In this document: in pieces, positions 10,356 to 21,800 of the stretch | Numbering within the stretch: the first letter of the stretch is position 1 | How the letters are laid out: every line of letters starts with the position of its first letter | Source of the DNA: Globodera rostochiensis | Lineage: Eukaryota; Nematoda; Chromadorea; Rhabditida; Heteroderidae | Direction of reading: 5' to 3' | NCBI GenBank assembly: GCA_018350325.1 | Contig: JAEVLN010000002.1 | Span: 3,808,295-3,872,294 of the forward strand | DNA: 64,000 nt | The notes under the pieces: generated by a model | What the model saw: only the letters and a program-made list of their open reading frames with translations | Told to the model about the DNA's origin: nothing | The model's database searches: none | Made by a program: the position numbers and the translations under genes

Positions 10356-11892
10356 TTAAATTTGACTTTTCGCGTCGGATTCAAAGTTTTCGACCTCCAT
10401 GAACAGCAAAAAAATGAAGAAGTTTGCGGCACATTTTGCTGTGATCATCCAATTGGACGGGTCGGTCAAGTCGAAGTGCATCCATTTGTGGAAGAGAATG
10501 CTGCTGAGGAACAAAGCATTGGGCACAGTCACCGCCAGTGTGGCAAACAGCGAGATGATTAGCATGTAATGCACGCGGTTAGCCTGCCTCTGAATGCAGG
10601 CGCGGCTTTTGAGGTGCGACTGGAGACGCGCCAGACGGCACGCGGTGGCACAGTTAATGGCCAAACTATCCCAAAATGATTAAACTCGGCGAAATGTTTT
10701 CGAATCGAATTTAATTATCTTACGCAATTGAATATGAAAATATGTCCACCAAAAAGGTGTAAATGGAGTAATATTTGGTGAAAATTTTCTAAAAATGCAA
10801 AAAGAGAATTAGCAAAAAATATTTAATATTCTAAAAAAGTTATACTCTCCGTCCGCAATAAGCCTCGACGGGATCATTTCGTTTTGACCACGCGACAAAA
10901 TAAACAAAGCCCAGTGAAAGAACGGAATACAAAAGAATGATCGGCAGCATAAATCTCGAGCTTAAAAGCAAATTTATTTTTATTATTTTTAATTTATTTA
11001 ACCGATTAAAAATATGCCGACAATAAATTTGCGGTGTCAAAACAGCCATGAAGCGCTCGGAGCTGATCCACAACACAATCCAAGGCGGTACAATGACTCC
11101 GATGAGGCGAAGGTAAACAAATGGCTTGCTCGCGCACGACCAAATGGTCTTTAACAAATAATTTAAATATTTTGGGTAAAAGAACACCTCCAACGGCACT
11201 TGGCTCGTCTCCACAATGCGTTCGTAGAGAGCTTTGCGCATCAGTCCTAAAGTCAAAATGCCCAAAGAGCTGCACAAGTCCGCGACCGCCAGCAGTGCAA
11301 GCAACTTCGAAATTAATTAATTTTAATTAACATTTTAAATCAAAGAAAATACACACAAAACGTTTATCATTGTCGGGCACCGTTTGTAAAGAAAACAGCC
11401 AAACCGAATTTTGAATTAGGAACCCGGCGCTATTCCGACCCAATTTTTGTATTTAGTGATTTGAGACTATTTTCCAATTGTTAAGCGTTGGCTTAACAAT
11501 TAGCTTTTAAAAGCTTAGAGCTTTCGAATTGCATTTTGTTTTCTTGATTTGGTTGAGCTTAAAAAAAGTTATAGACTTTCAAAATTGTGGCATTGAAGTG
11601 TGCGGCAGTGAAGTGATCGGCCCCGGGGGGAGCACACTTTAGGAAAGAATTATGGGGGCTCGGGTTGACCCCCAATTATGTAAAAAATACCTTATTTTGC
11701 TTCAGGAAATGCGTTGAACTGAAGAAAACAGTGACTGTTATCGTACAGATTAAAGACGCAATTGCGCCAGCCCAAAAGTATTGAAAATGAATGAAATATT
11801 TTGGAATATAAATTCACCACAGTATTTAAATCGTGAAATTTGATGAGAGTGACCAGACCAGAAACGTCGATGTTGTTTTGACCATTTTCCAT
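10356..11892 (-). CDS. Seven-transmembrane G-protein-coupled receptor, rhodopsin-like, 350 aa
   Basis: Complete minus-strand gene: exons 11747-11892, 11357-11429, 10846-11304, 10724-10788 and 10356-10665, all phase-consistent (351 codons including stop). Seven hydrophobic segments are visible. TM1 contains LAGFLIQNSVWLF. TM2 carries the class-A-like LLALLAVADL (D82). TM3 ends in SERF, with E156-R157 in place of the DRY motif. TM5 starts near YYSIYTFLVDIF. TM6 contains MLIISLFATL and TM7 contains ANFFIFLLF where NPxxY would lie. C130 before TM3 and C223 in the second extracellular loop fit the usual disulfide. The N-terminal 35 residues are extracellular and the C-tail is very short. The ligand and subfamily are not recognised; it may be a neuropeptide or chemosensory receptor. 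Confidence 0.85.
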
Positions 11893-12878
11893 TTGACTTA
11901 TTTTTACAAATTTCCATCAACAAACTCAAAATAAAGCATATTTAATTAGAATAATAAAAAACTGGATTTTAAGCTGGGAACGCCGCTGCCATTTAATTGA
12001 ACAAATATTTGGGGAGAGCAAATTTCCATTAAAAATGAAATTCGATCCATAAATGAATAATTCTATTTAAAACCATTGGATTTTTCTTGGACTCTGTGCG
12101 TCCAATCAAACTTTTATTGTCGGGCGTAAGTTTTTAACAAACATTTCATAAAATGTGATTTTATTCAATAAGTCTTTAAAATATCTACTTCACGACGTTT
12201 AACATGTTCCTCCATTGACTTTCGACATATTTTGTTGGTTTCATTCACATCATTTCCCTACTCGTGAGGTCGGCGCCATCATATTTGGAAAGAAAATCAA
12301 ATAAAAATCAGCTCATTTAGAATTCTTTATTTGTAGACCTTTTGGTCAAGCGAAAGTTAAGCGTTTCATCTTCTCGGTAAAAAATTTCCTGGGAGCGGAA
12401 TTCCTGCATGTGAATAGTCTTTTTATCATGGAATCTCTGCTGTTCTTTTCTTTCGTTCATTTGAAGATTTTGGTAATAAATGTGAATTTTTTTGCTCAAA
12501 TTAGGATTGGAATTGGGTAAAATAAATGTCAGAAACGTGATCAGCGACCCCGAAACCCACAGAAACGTGTTTTATATGACTTTAAAAAAATTACGTACCT
12601 TTTCAAAAAAAACAGGGCCATTACCTTTCAACGTGCCATTACTTTTTAGTTTTTTGCCAATAAATCGCAATTGGGGTATTTATTTTATCTTGACGTTTGA
12701 ATAGAAAAAAAGACTATTAATGAAGTCGGAGATACGAACACAAAAAAAGAATTATTTTTATATACTCGAAGACATCAAATAAAGCAATAGGAAGCACCTC
12801 CCTATTTATATGCGCATCATTCCTTCCAGGCTCCAAACACAAATAATTTGTACATGCGAACGGATGGTGTGACGCCAT
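11893..12878. other. Intergenic, AT-rich, with one doubtful open frame
   Basis: Between the receptor start and the UBR gene end. A minus-strand frame ends at 12317 and runs back to about 12575. It reads a hydrophobic stretch (WVSGSLITFLTFILP) followed by a charged region (MNERKEQQRFHDKK). It has no in-frame ATG before the hydrophobic part and no usable acceptor, so it may be a relic or an unplaced exon. Nothing else is recognised. Confidence 0.3.
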
Positions 12879-15800
12879 TCAGAAATTATTCCATTCGAAC
12901 GCTGGGGGAAAAAGAAGTTTGAACATGGATTCTCTCCGGAATAAAAAACGACTCTGATCGATTGATTACCAATGTTGCGATAGTTGAGCTCGTACTGGTT
13001 GATGATCTCCTCCGCAATTTCCTGGTGCAGCCATAAGCGTTGCATCTTCCAGTACAGCTCCCGATTCAAATGCATAGGATTTCCACGACTGAGTTACAAA
13101 AATGACACATAAATTAGCATAGAAAGGAAAATAAAAATGGGTTGAGAATAACTTTGAAAACCCTCGACTACACTTATCTATTGTCTCGGCCGTAAAAAGC
13201 GAAACGGTACCGAAATCCAGGATCCGTTTCGCCAAATTCGTCAACGTATGGGGCCGCCTTGAAGCATCCTCTGGTCAGCTCGCCACCACCGGTCACCAGC
13301 AAACAAATGATTTGGCATTCGCGAATTCTGGAAAGACATGATTTAAAATAGTAAAATCATTAAAAAATGCCCATTTTCAGTACAACGCACCGCAGAAAAA
13401 CACCGCTTGAACTTTGACATCTGCTCATATGGGCATTGCATGCACCCACACTATGGCCATCGACCTAAAACATTAACTTTCTAAAAATAGAAATGATATG
13501 CCATCCAACTGACCATTTTCTGACAACAATAGCCTTGAGAGCCTGTGAAGTACGTTGCGGAGAGTTATTAAGAAAATGTATCCATCCCCAACTCACAAAG
13601 CATTTCTCCGCAATTCAAGCAAAGAGTCGGAATCGTGGAGGTCAATTCTTTAACTTCGGGGCATCTGCATAAAATGATCGGATGCAATGCGACAGCTGAA
13701 AATAATAAAAATAAAACCGACCTGAAGTTGACGGTCATTTTGACGAGTTCAGAGTAATCATTAGGCAGTTCGATCAGTGTGTTCACCCGGAGCGGAAGGT
13801 GCAGAGCGATCAGATCCCTTTGGTTCTGCTTAAAACGTTGATGTGGCATTGACCACCTGAACAAGATTAAGTCGAAAATGGATTTAATGTGAAATTTGGA
13901 CAAACATTTGAAACAGTTGTTCCACTTGAGCACCAGTAAAAAGTTCTGGGAGTGTGGACGGGAGACCCAAATAGCGGCATAACGGCACGAAACTGTCCAA
14001 AGAAGGATCTGTGAAAATAAATTAATTTTAAAAAAACATTTTTTTTTTTGCATCTCTTTAAGAATGCCCGGCGAAAGTGGAAACTGGGATTCAGGATCGG
14101 GATTTCACCACCTTTCAACGATTCTGGTGGTGGAACGAGCGTGATGGCACTGTAAAGAATCGCCAAAGGACGGAGGAAAGAGATCGCTGCATGGTGAATT
14201 CGCTGAAAAAATGTAATATAAAACAAAACAATTAATGCAAACGACATCATAAAGAGCGCGTTCCGATTGTTGAGTCCATTTCCAAAGATGGTGATGAGGG
14301 AACAAACGACGCAACAATTCCATAGATACCATAAAATCAGAAGCCTTTCCGTCGTCGGAATCGGTTGAAGCCGCCAATAATGGCACAACAACTGATGGAG
14401 CAACCGATGATTCATACTCAGGCTCATGCATTTCGACGATCTGAAACAAAACAACCGTAATTGCTGAATAAATTTATGCACTTGAAAAATATGGGCCAAC
14501 AGAGTTAAACGAACGGCATACCTAAAATTTGCGTATTAATATAAAGCATCATTTGCTTAAACGTACAACTCGTCAATGCTCCCATCCGCCACTTTCCAGA
14601 CCGTGTCCGGCTCGTACATGCTGTGCAACACACGATTGCCGTACACCCAGGTCCAGCCAATGCACATCACCAATTCGACCTTATTTGATAGATGGAATAA
14701 TGGCAATGGTTACACACACCAGAGCTCCGGTCTCAAAATGTTTAAAAGCAAAAAAACAGCAGAGCACCAAAAAGCAGCAATTCGATATTTTATTAAAATG
14801 AAAAATTTAGGAAAACTCGGAAAACGGGGAGAGGGGGGGGGGGTCCGATGGTGGTGAGATACACCGCCGAGGAAATGTTATAAAATTTGTCAATTTTTTG
14901 TTGAACCACAAATTTAGCGAAATCACATAAGTTATTTTAAGTACTAGTAACAATATGCTAAATATTCGCAAATTGCAAGCATTTTATTTTATTGTTGATT
15001 CACCCAAAAACAAAAAAAAATCGACAAAGAGTCCACCACAAAGCTGAGCTTTTCAAAAAAAAAACAGCGGCCTTTCAAAACCCCACAAAAAGCTGCTAAA
15101 GCAGCAGATATCGGAGCCCTGCACATAACTCTGATTAAAAAACAACAAACCGCCAAAGTGAGCATGTCTAAAAAAGAAGAATATCCCTTAATCTAATCGG
15201 AATTGAGTAGTACCGATATGCATGATGCCCACTTCGGTGCGCAATGCCTGCTCCAGCTGGCTGTAAAGTGGTGATTTCGGCAATTGTTGCTGCTGTTGGG
15301 GTAGAGAAGGCATTGTTATGGCCGTCGCAGTTTTGCTGGTGGTGGCGCCAGTGCTGCTGCTCAACGAAGCGGTGTCTTCTTCGGCAGAAATAGGTGGCAC
15401 CAGCAGCGGCGAAAGCAGACGAAAGACAAGCAACCGCAGAACGGTCGGCTGGCAATTGAACGGCATGATCATGGCCAGACGGACGTAGGCGTTCAGGCAG
15501 TCGCGCTGAAATTGGTCTAAATTGTTCTTTCTTGTTTTGAGTAACGAAACTCCAAAGAATTAAAGAAAAATCCTTTTTAAACACTAAAAGAATTAAGAGC
15601 AAAAAAACCCTTTTTAAAACACCTGTCGAGTGTTGAACGCTCCGAACAAAGGTTTATTCTCAGCTTCTAACACTGCAGACAATGATCGAACAACGAAGGA
15701 GCACGAACGAAGCACGTTGAGCAGTTCGGACAAACGGGCAAAGGGCGAAACACGGGCCAAATTTTGGGAAGATGATGCCGATTGGTGCGTGGATTCTTTT

Positions 15801-18800
15801 CTGACGGCAGTCTAAGAAATAAAAATATATTGTCAAATAAAATATCAAACCCTTGCAAAAGCGGATAGCAATGGTTGCAAAATTTCCCAATGGCGAACGC
15901 TGGACGGAACGCTTAAATTGCAATTGTAATTCAAAAACTTTCGCAGCAATTAATTTACGTCGCATACCGGTAAATCGCATTTTATGAATTTTGACTCAAT
16001 TAATATATTGACATAAATTTTGGGATAATTTACTTTGTTTGACTGATGTCTTTCGGTGACATTTTCTTGGACCCAAAAACATATGACATCAATTGTTGCA
16101 CAATAGCCGCTCGACCTCCGGATAACATCTGTTTTGCAAATAACATATCAAAGAGTGTTAAAAAATGCACACATTTGACTCTGCTGCTTGGATTTGGCCA
16201 ATGATTGCTTCGTTCATTGATGCTTAAAATTGCAGAAAAAGCAATTACACGAAAAAAGATCTCTTAACTGCGCGACGAATGATCGCTTTGATTTTGTTGT
16301 TGTTGCAACTGCTGATGGCCAGCCATCATGATCTCCATCAACTGCACGGACTCCAGCGCGGAAGGAAGGCTGGACACGCTGGAATGAGAAACGCCCGCTG
16401 TTGTGGGACCAGCATCTGCTTGATGTTGCTGCTGATTGTCTCCGCTGTTACTGGCCGACTCGGAAGCGTCCTTAGCCAACTCAGTCAATGTGCGCTCGGA
16501 ATAAGACCTAAAATGGCAGTTTCAGAAGACACATACACACGAACAATAGGAGACGAGTTGTCAACCAATTTTCTCAAAAAGCAAATTAAACTTAATGGAC
16601 CTCTTTCGGCTGTGTCCTTTGGCGGCCGACTGTTGTTTGTCTGGTGAAGATTGAGCGGATTGGATCGGTTGGCTAATCGCGGTCCGTAAGTCAAAAACCC
16701 AATCAGAAAATGAAATGCCGTCGCTTCTCTCATCGTTGCCAGAATCCACGGAAAAGCCAAACACATCCGCAAGCGAATGCACTGGCGGCGGGAAAACGGG
16801 CAAAGCACCTAATTTAATTATATTATTAACCCAAAATAAGGGGGAGGGAACCAACAATTGCTCACGCGCTTGCACAACGGACATAAATACTCGTTGGCCT
16901 CCACGTTGAGCATGCGCGAGTTCAAAATGTTCGGGCGGCGAAGACGTTCACGCGCATTGCTAGAATCGATGAACCTTCACAAAAGAATAATCATAGAACA
17001 TAAAAAAAATAATTTTTTTTTTCTTGTTCCGACACATCACAAAATTTGAGTATACTGATTGCGAGGATGTGCTCCCATCCCAAAAATCCGATAAAAAACT
17101 GACTGTTTGTAGCAGGAAAAGTGCATCAAATGTGAACAGGTTGAAACGTGAAGCTCTTGCGGAAGATCAACAGGCGCAAAAATGTTCAGCAACTCATCGA
17201 CGGCATTGGTCGGCTGCCCATGGGACAACAAATGTTTGGTCGGAATACACTGACGGGCAAAGAGTGAAGAGCTAAATGCAATAACTGACTAATATTCGGG
17301 GGGGGGGGGATATGATATGATCACTTTTAGCACTTTTGTTCGCTTGCTTTTGCGGAGAAAATCGGTAAATTTTACCAAAAAATTTAACTACTAACTTTTG
17401 CACGAAGGCGGAGCAGACCATTTCGCTTCCATCAAAAGAGATGCACTCGTCCTCCTGGCACAGAATGCACTTTATAGACGGCTGCGGACGCAACTCAACG
17501 CGCGACTTAGTCGGCCCACAACAAACGGGGAAACCGGAACCCGGCGCGAGAACACTGCAAAAAAAACAAAATAAGCCTCCAAAAGCAAAGTAAAAAGATT
17601 CCTATCATTAAATTTTCATCGTCAGCACCGCCGTGATTTTCGTTACCCCTTTAACTCTCCCGCCCAACCGATCCCATCTTCATAGTTAACAATACAAACT
17701 CAAAGAATTGACACTTACGCAGGTTCGCCCTCGTCAATATCACCCAAAGGTCCGTCGTCCGCTTTCGGTGCCCGCACGCCCTGTGGACCCGTGGGAGTAT
17801 TCTCCGTCTGGTCAGGATGCTTCGTCTTGAACGCGGTCTGCAGTTTGCGCATCTTAAAATGGAAAATTTGATTAATTTAACATGAGAAGGCCAGGGTCGG
17901 TCAAATAAACGTTTTGAAGAGGCGATATAAAAGCGAAAGTTAAAACATAGTTTACCCTTTCCAAGGCCAATTGTCGTTTCTGGGCGGCGACCGCTGCGCG
18001 CTGCGCCGATTTTCTAGCTCCGTCTTCTCCGCCCAGCTGCACATTAGTGTCTGGCAGAACGCCCGTTGGTCCATCCTCAGACTTATACAGTGCAGACACT
18101 TCAGTGTAATGCTAAAAATGTAATATAATCAAAATTTTGTTTACACGGCACATTCTTCACAAATAGTTTCCAGAATAAAAAAGATTATAAAATGTACAAT
18201 TACTACCTTCCAGAGGCGTAGCCAGGGGGGGGGGGGGGGAAATTCCCCCCCCCCCGAAATAAAATTTGAAGAAAAAAAAAACAATTTTCTTAACAATGCA
18301 ATAAAAAGGAAAAAATACAGCCCTAAGAATCGATTTTAAAAATCAAAAAATGCACCCCTAAGAATCGAGTTCCCCCCCCCCCCCGAAAATTTTTCCTGAC
18401 TACGCCCCTGCTACCTTCATAATCCACCACAGCAGGTCATTGTGTGCTTCTGCCTCGGGTTTGTCCTGAAGGCGCACCAAAAAATCAAAAATTCCCTCAG
18501 CTTTGGCCATGCGTAGGAAATTAAACGACTCATTTCGAAGATGAGCAGATTCCTGCTCATTCAATGCCATTCCGGTAAGAAAAAGAGTACCTTAGCGCAA
18601 TTTTTGTAAGCAAATAAATCAATTTTAGATAATTACGATAGAAAAGGCCGTCGCTGACAAACCGAGACCGCTTCGCTACACGCTCAAAAACGACTCGGAT
18701 GAGTTTGACGAACAAATCCGACTCCATAATCTAAAAAGAGAGCAGAGTTTGAACTTCAAAAGCAAAAAATACTCGAAGAAGCGGTGCAAAAAAAGGCGCG

Positions 18801-21800
18801 AATGGCGGCGGTTTCGGTGGAGGACACGCTTTAAGCTCGCGACTCAATCCCGACCGTACTTTCTGCTGTTGTTGTTCGGCCAATGAGATCAGATGCTTTG
18901 AATCTACAAAAAGAAGAAAAAAAATTATATTTTGCATGCAAAAAAACTTAAGTATTGCTTCGGGTTTCAACTTTAACTTACAATGCCAGAAGAAAGCGTT
19001 GTATTGAGTGCGTAATGAGTCCTTAAATAATTAGAACCGTAGAGCTTTAATAAGATAAAAAAAGAATACTTTTAGATGAAATTGACCGCTGGCAGCCGAA
19101 ACAGGTCTTTTGAAATCGCTAACACTTCTCACCGCAGTGTCCAATGGAAGGCGTTGAAAAGCTGGATCGTTGGGCATATGCTAAATTTTAAAAAAACTAT
19201 AAAATATTGGAAACACTAAAAGCAAATGTAATGTGCCTTTTCGATGTGGCTGAATGGTTTAGGCCCGGTGCTTAAAATGTGCACAATTTCGCGTTCCAGC
19301 GCCTTCTCGGGGGTCGCCTCGATGCTGATACCGACGGAATAGCGTTCACCAAGCAAAATAATACTAAAAAGAGCGTAAAAAACAGTTAAAGAAAAAACAA
19401 AAAAAAAATCTTTCTAAAAACATACAGTAGGTGGTAAATCTCTTCGGCAAGTACAGAGAATATTTTTCCGCTTTCCTCCTGGTTGGTTCCCTCAATGGCA
19501 CCGGGCTGTGTGCTAAGCTCTTCAAAACCAATGGCAGCCCATTTAGCCAGGCCAAAACGGTCCAACAGTCGGATGAGAAATTTGTTAGGCTCCATAGTGG
19601 CACCAACCACCTGTTTTTTTGTTGCTTTCAAATAACAAATAATGTGCATGCACCTGGAGAGTCTGAATGTCCCTGTCAAACATTTCGGTTCGACACAAAC
19701 AAGACGCGTAGTTGTGGACCTAAAAGCAATTGGAAAAGCCAATCAAAAAATGTCCATAATCTCGCCTGATTGATCAGTGAAAACCCATTTCTTCGCCAAA
19801 GTTGTGCGGCACTAACTTGGGCATTTAGGACAAGAACTCTAAATCAAAGTTTTTCAACAAAAAAAACTAAACCATTTATGACACAATGTTTTATCAGCTT
19901 TTAGTCTTTAATTTTTGATAAACCAATAGGATCCAAAAAACACACCGCAACGGCATTTCCAACAAAAATGTGCGCATTCCGCTTATGTTCAGGCGCAAAT
20001 GGCCGGCCAACACTTGCTCGACCAGCTTATTGGCATTCTCCGCAGCGCTAATGTCAAACTTTGACGCATCGTCGGTGGTGTAGAAGCGCAGAATGTCGGC
20101 CGAGGCGCACATCAGGCCGGCCAAGAAGCGCCACAAGGGCTGATGGACGGACACCGCGTTACGCGACACTTCGAATGGAATGCAAAAGGCATGATGGCCG
20201 TTCACTGGGAAAGCAAAAGCAATTAAAGTGGTGGTGGTGGGTGGTTGAAAAAGCCCTAAAGCAGCCCTCTCCGGTGCTAGGGCTAAGAGATATGCAAAAC
20301 AAGGAATTTCACCTTCAACCCGGTTCCGTTTGGCTTTGAACTCGTTTCTGAGCTCACAATGTCCCCACATAAGTTGCATCGTCTTCAGAAACAGGTTCAA
20401 CTGGACATGCGAGTCGGTGCGGGCCCAGGCGAGCAGTAAAGAAAGCGGCTCTTGCATTCGCAGAAAAATGTTGAAGGCGGTCTCCCACTCGCTCTCCATC
20501 AGCTGGTGCTCAGTGCTCTGACGCTTCACCTCGTCCATAGTCTGCATGATATTGAGTAAATAAAATATGTATTTTGAATGAGTTCAAATACCTGCATGCA
20601 ATTCAAAAAGCGCAAAAATGTGTGTGCGCCGTGGACGAAACCTTCCCGCAACAACGCCGTCCATTCGCTTCCGTCCCGTGGCACCTGCGTCAGCAGATAG
20701 CCGATGTCGTTCAGAGAGTACAGCGCGCGTCTTAACACAGCTGGGTACGTGTCGTTGGAGAAGTTCAGCTGCTTAATGTGCTCGTTGTGAGGCGACGCTT
20801 CAAAAGAAAAATTATTATTAATATTTATTTTACTCAAAGGTTTCCTTCATTGATAAAAAAAAACGAATGAATACGCTATATTTAACTCATTTTGGGAAAT
20901 CCATGAATTCATATGGGAAATTTTGACTAAATTTTTAAATGTTTTTTCTAGGGTAAAAATATTCTCGCGTTCTCAAGCCCTGCTGCGCTTTTGAAAATTA
21001 CCAGCCAAATAGCGACGAGTGCAAAAGTCACGCAAATATTCCATGCAAACGTATAAAGCGTTTTCTTCGCTGATAAGTCGTCCTGAAAATTTGTCAAAAC
21101 GTCAATTAAACTGTACTTTAAAGCCTCACTTGCGACGGTTGGCACGGAAAAAATCTTAGGGAAAAATTGCAATAAATATTCAAAAACAAATTCAAATTGT
21201 GCACCTGTACAGTCATCGAAGTCACACTAACGGAATGCTCATGATCATCTTCAATAAAGTCGTCAAAGATAACGTTGTAATTCTGAAATTTGTGAAGCTT
21301 CCCTGCCCATTGCAATATGTAAATTGCGTACCCGAACCAAAAGTCGTCCAAAAGCATTTTTGTGATCCAAATCCATCAGAACGGTCGACATCAACAGTTG
21401 ATGAAAAGCAATCCGAGCAGCTGAATGCGTCGTACATTTAGGAAATCGTGGGCCAAAAACAAATCAAAATATTACATTTCCAAAGACGTCGATCAAAGAC
21501 CATCAGATAAACGATGTGGGAAGGAAGGGCACAGTCGCACACCTTCTCCAGATGGCCAAGCCGAGCGCGTCCCAACGCTGGCACCTGGTCACAGTCTGGA
21601 CAACCGAATCTAACAAAAACATTAGCATCAATCTAGAGAACGGTTTGGTCCAATTCTTACAGGAGAGATTCACTGAGAATAACCGCGAACGGAGCTAAAA
21701 AGTGAAAATAAAAAATATTTTCAAAAATCTGGGTACGAAATTCTTGGGCCTGCGTGCTAAGCCAGCCAAGCAGTCGAATAGACAACAATTGGAGAGCGCT

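Noticed and set aside
10112..10432. Extension of the receptor C-terminus into the 33-bp repeat
   Set aside because: The receptor frame stops at 10356; the repeat-containing frame is different and no splice site joins them.
13867..14499. A 210-residue multi-pass membrane protein on the minus strand
   Set aside because: It is a shadow of UBR exons 14137-14440, 14482-14521 and 13906-14008, whose correct frames match UBR1 (HHHLWKW, LPSTLPEL).
15630..15980. Separate small genes on either strand near the UBR exons
   Set aside because: The UBR exons at 15623-15811 and 15851-15911 explain the coding signal in another frame (LEAENKPLFGAF matches UBR1).
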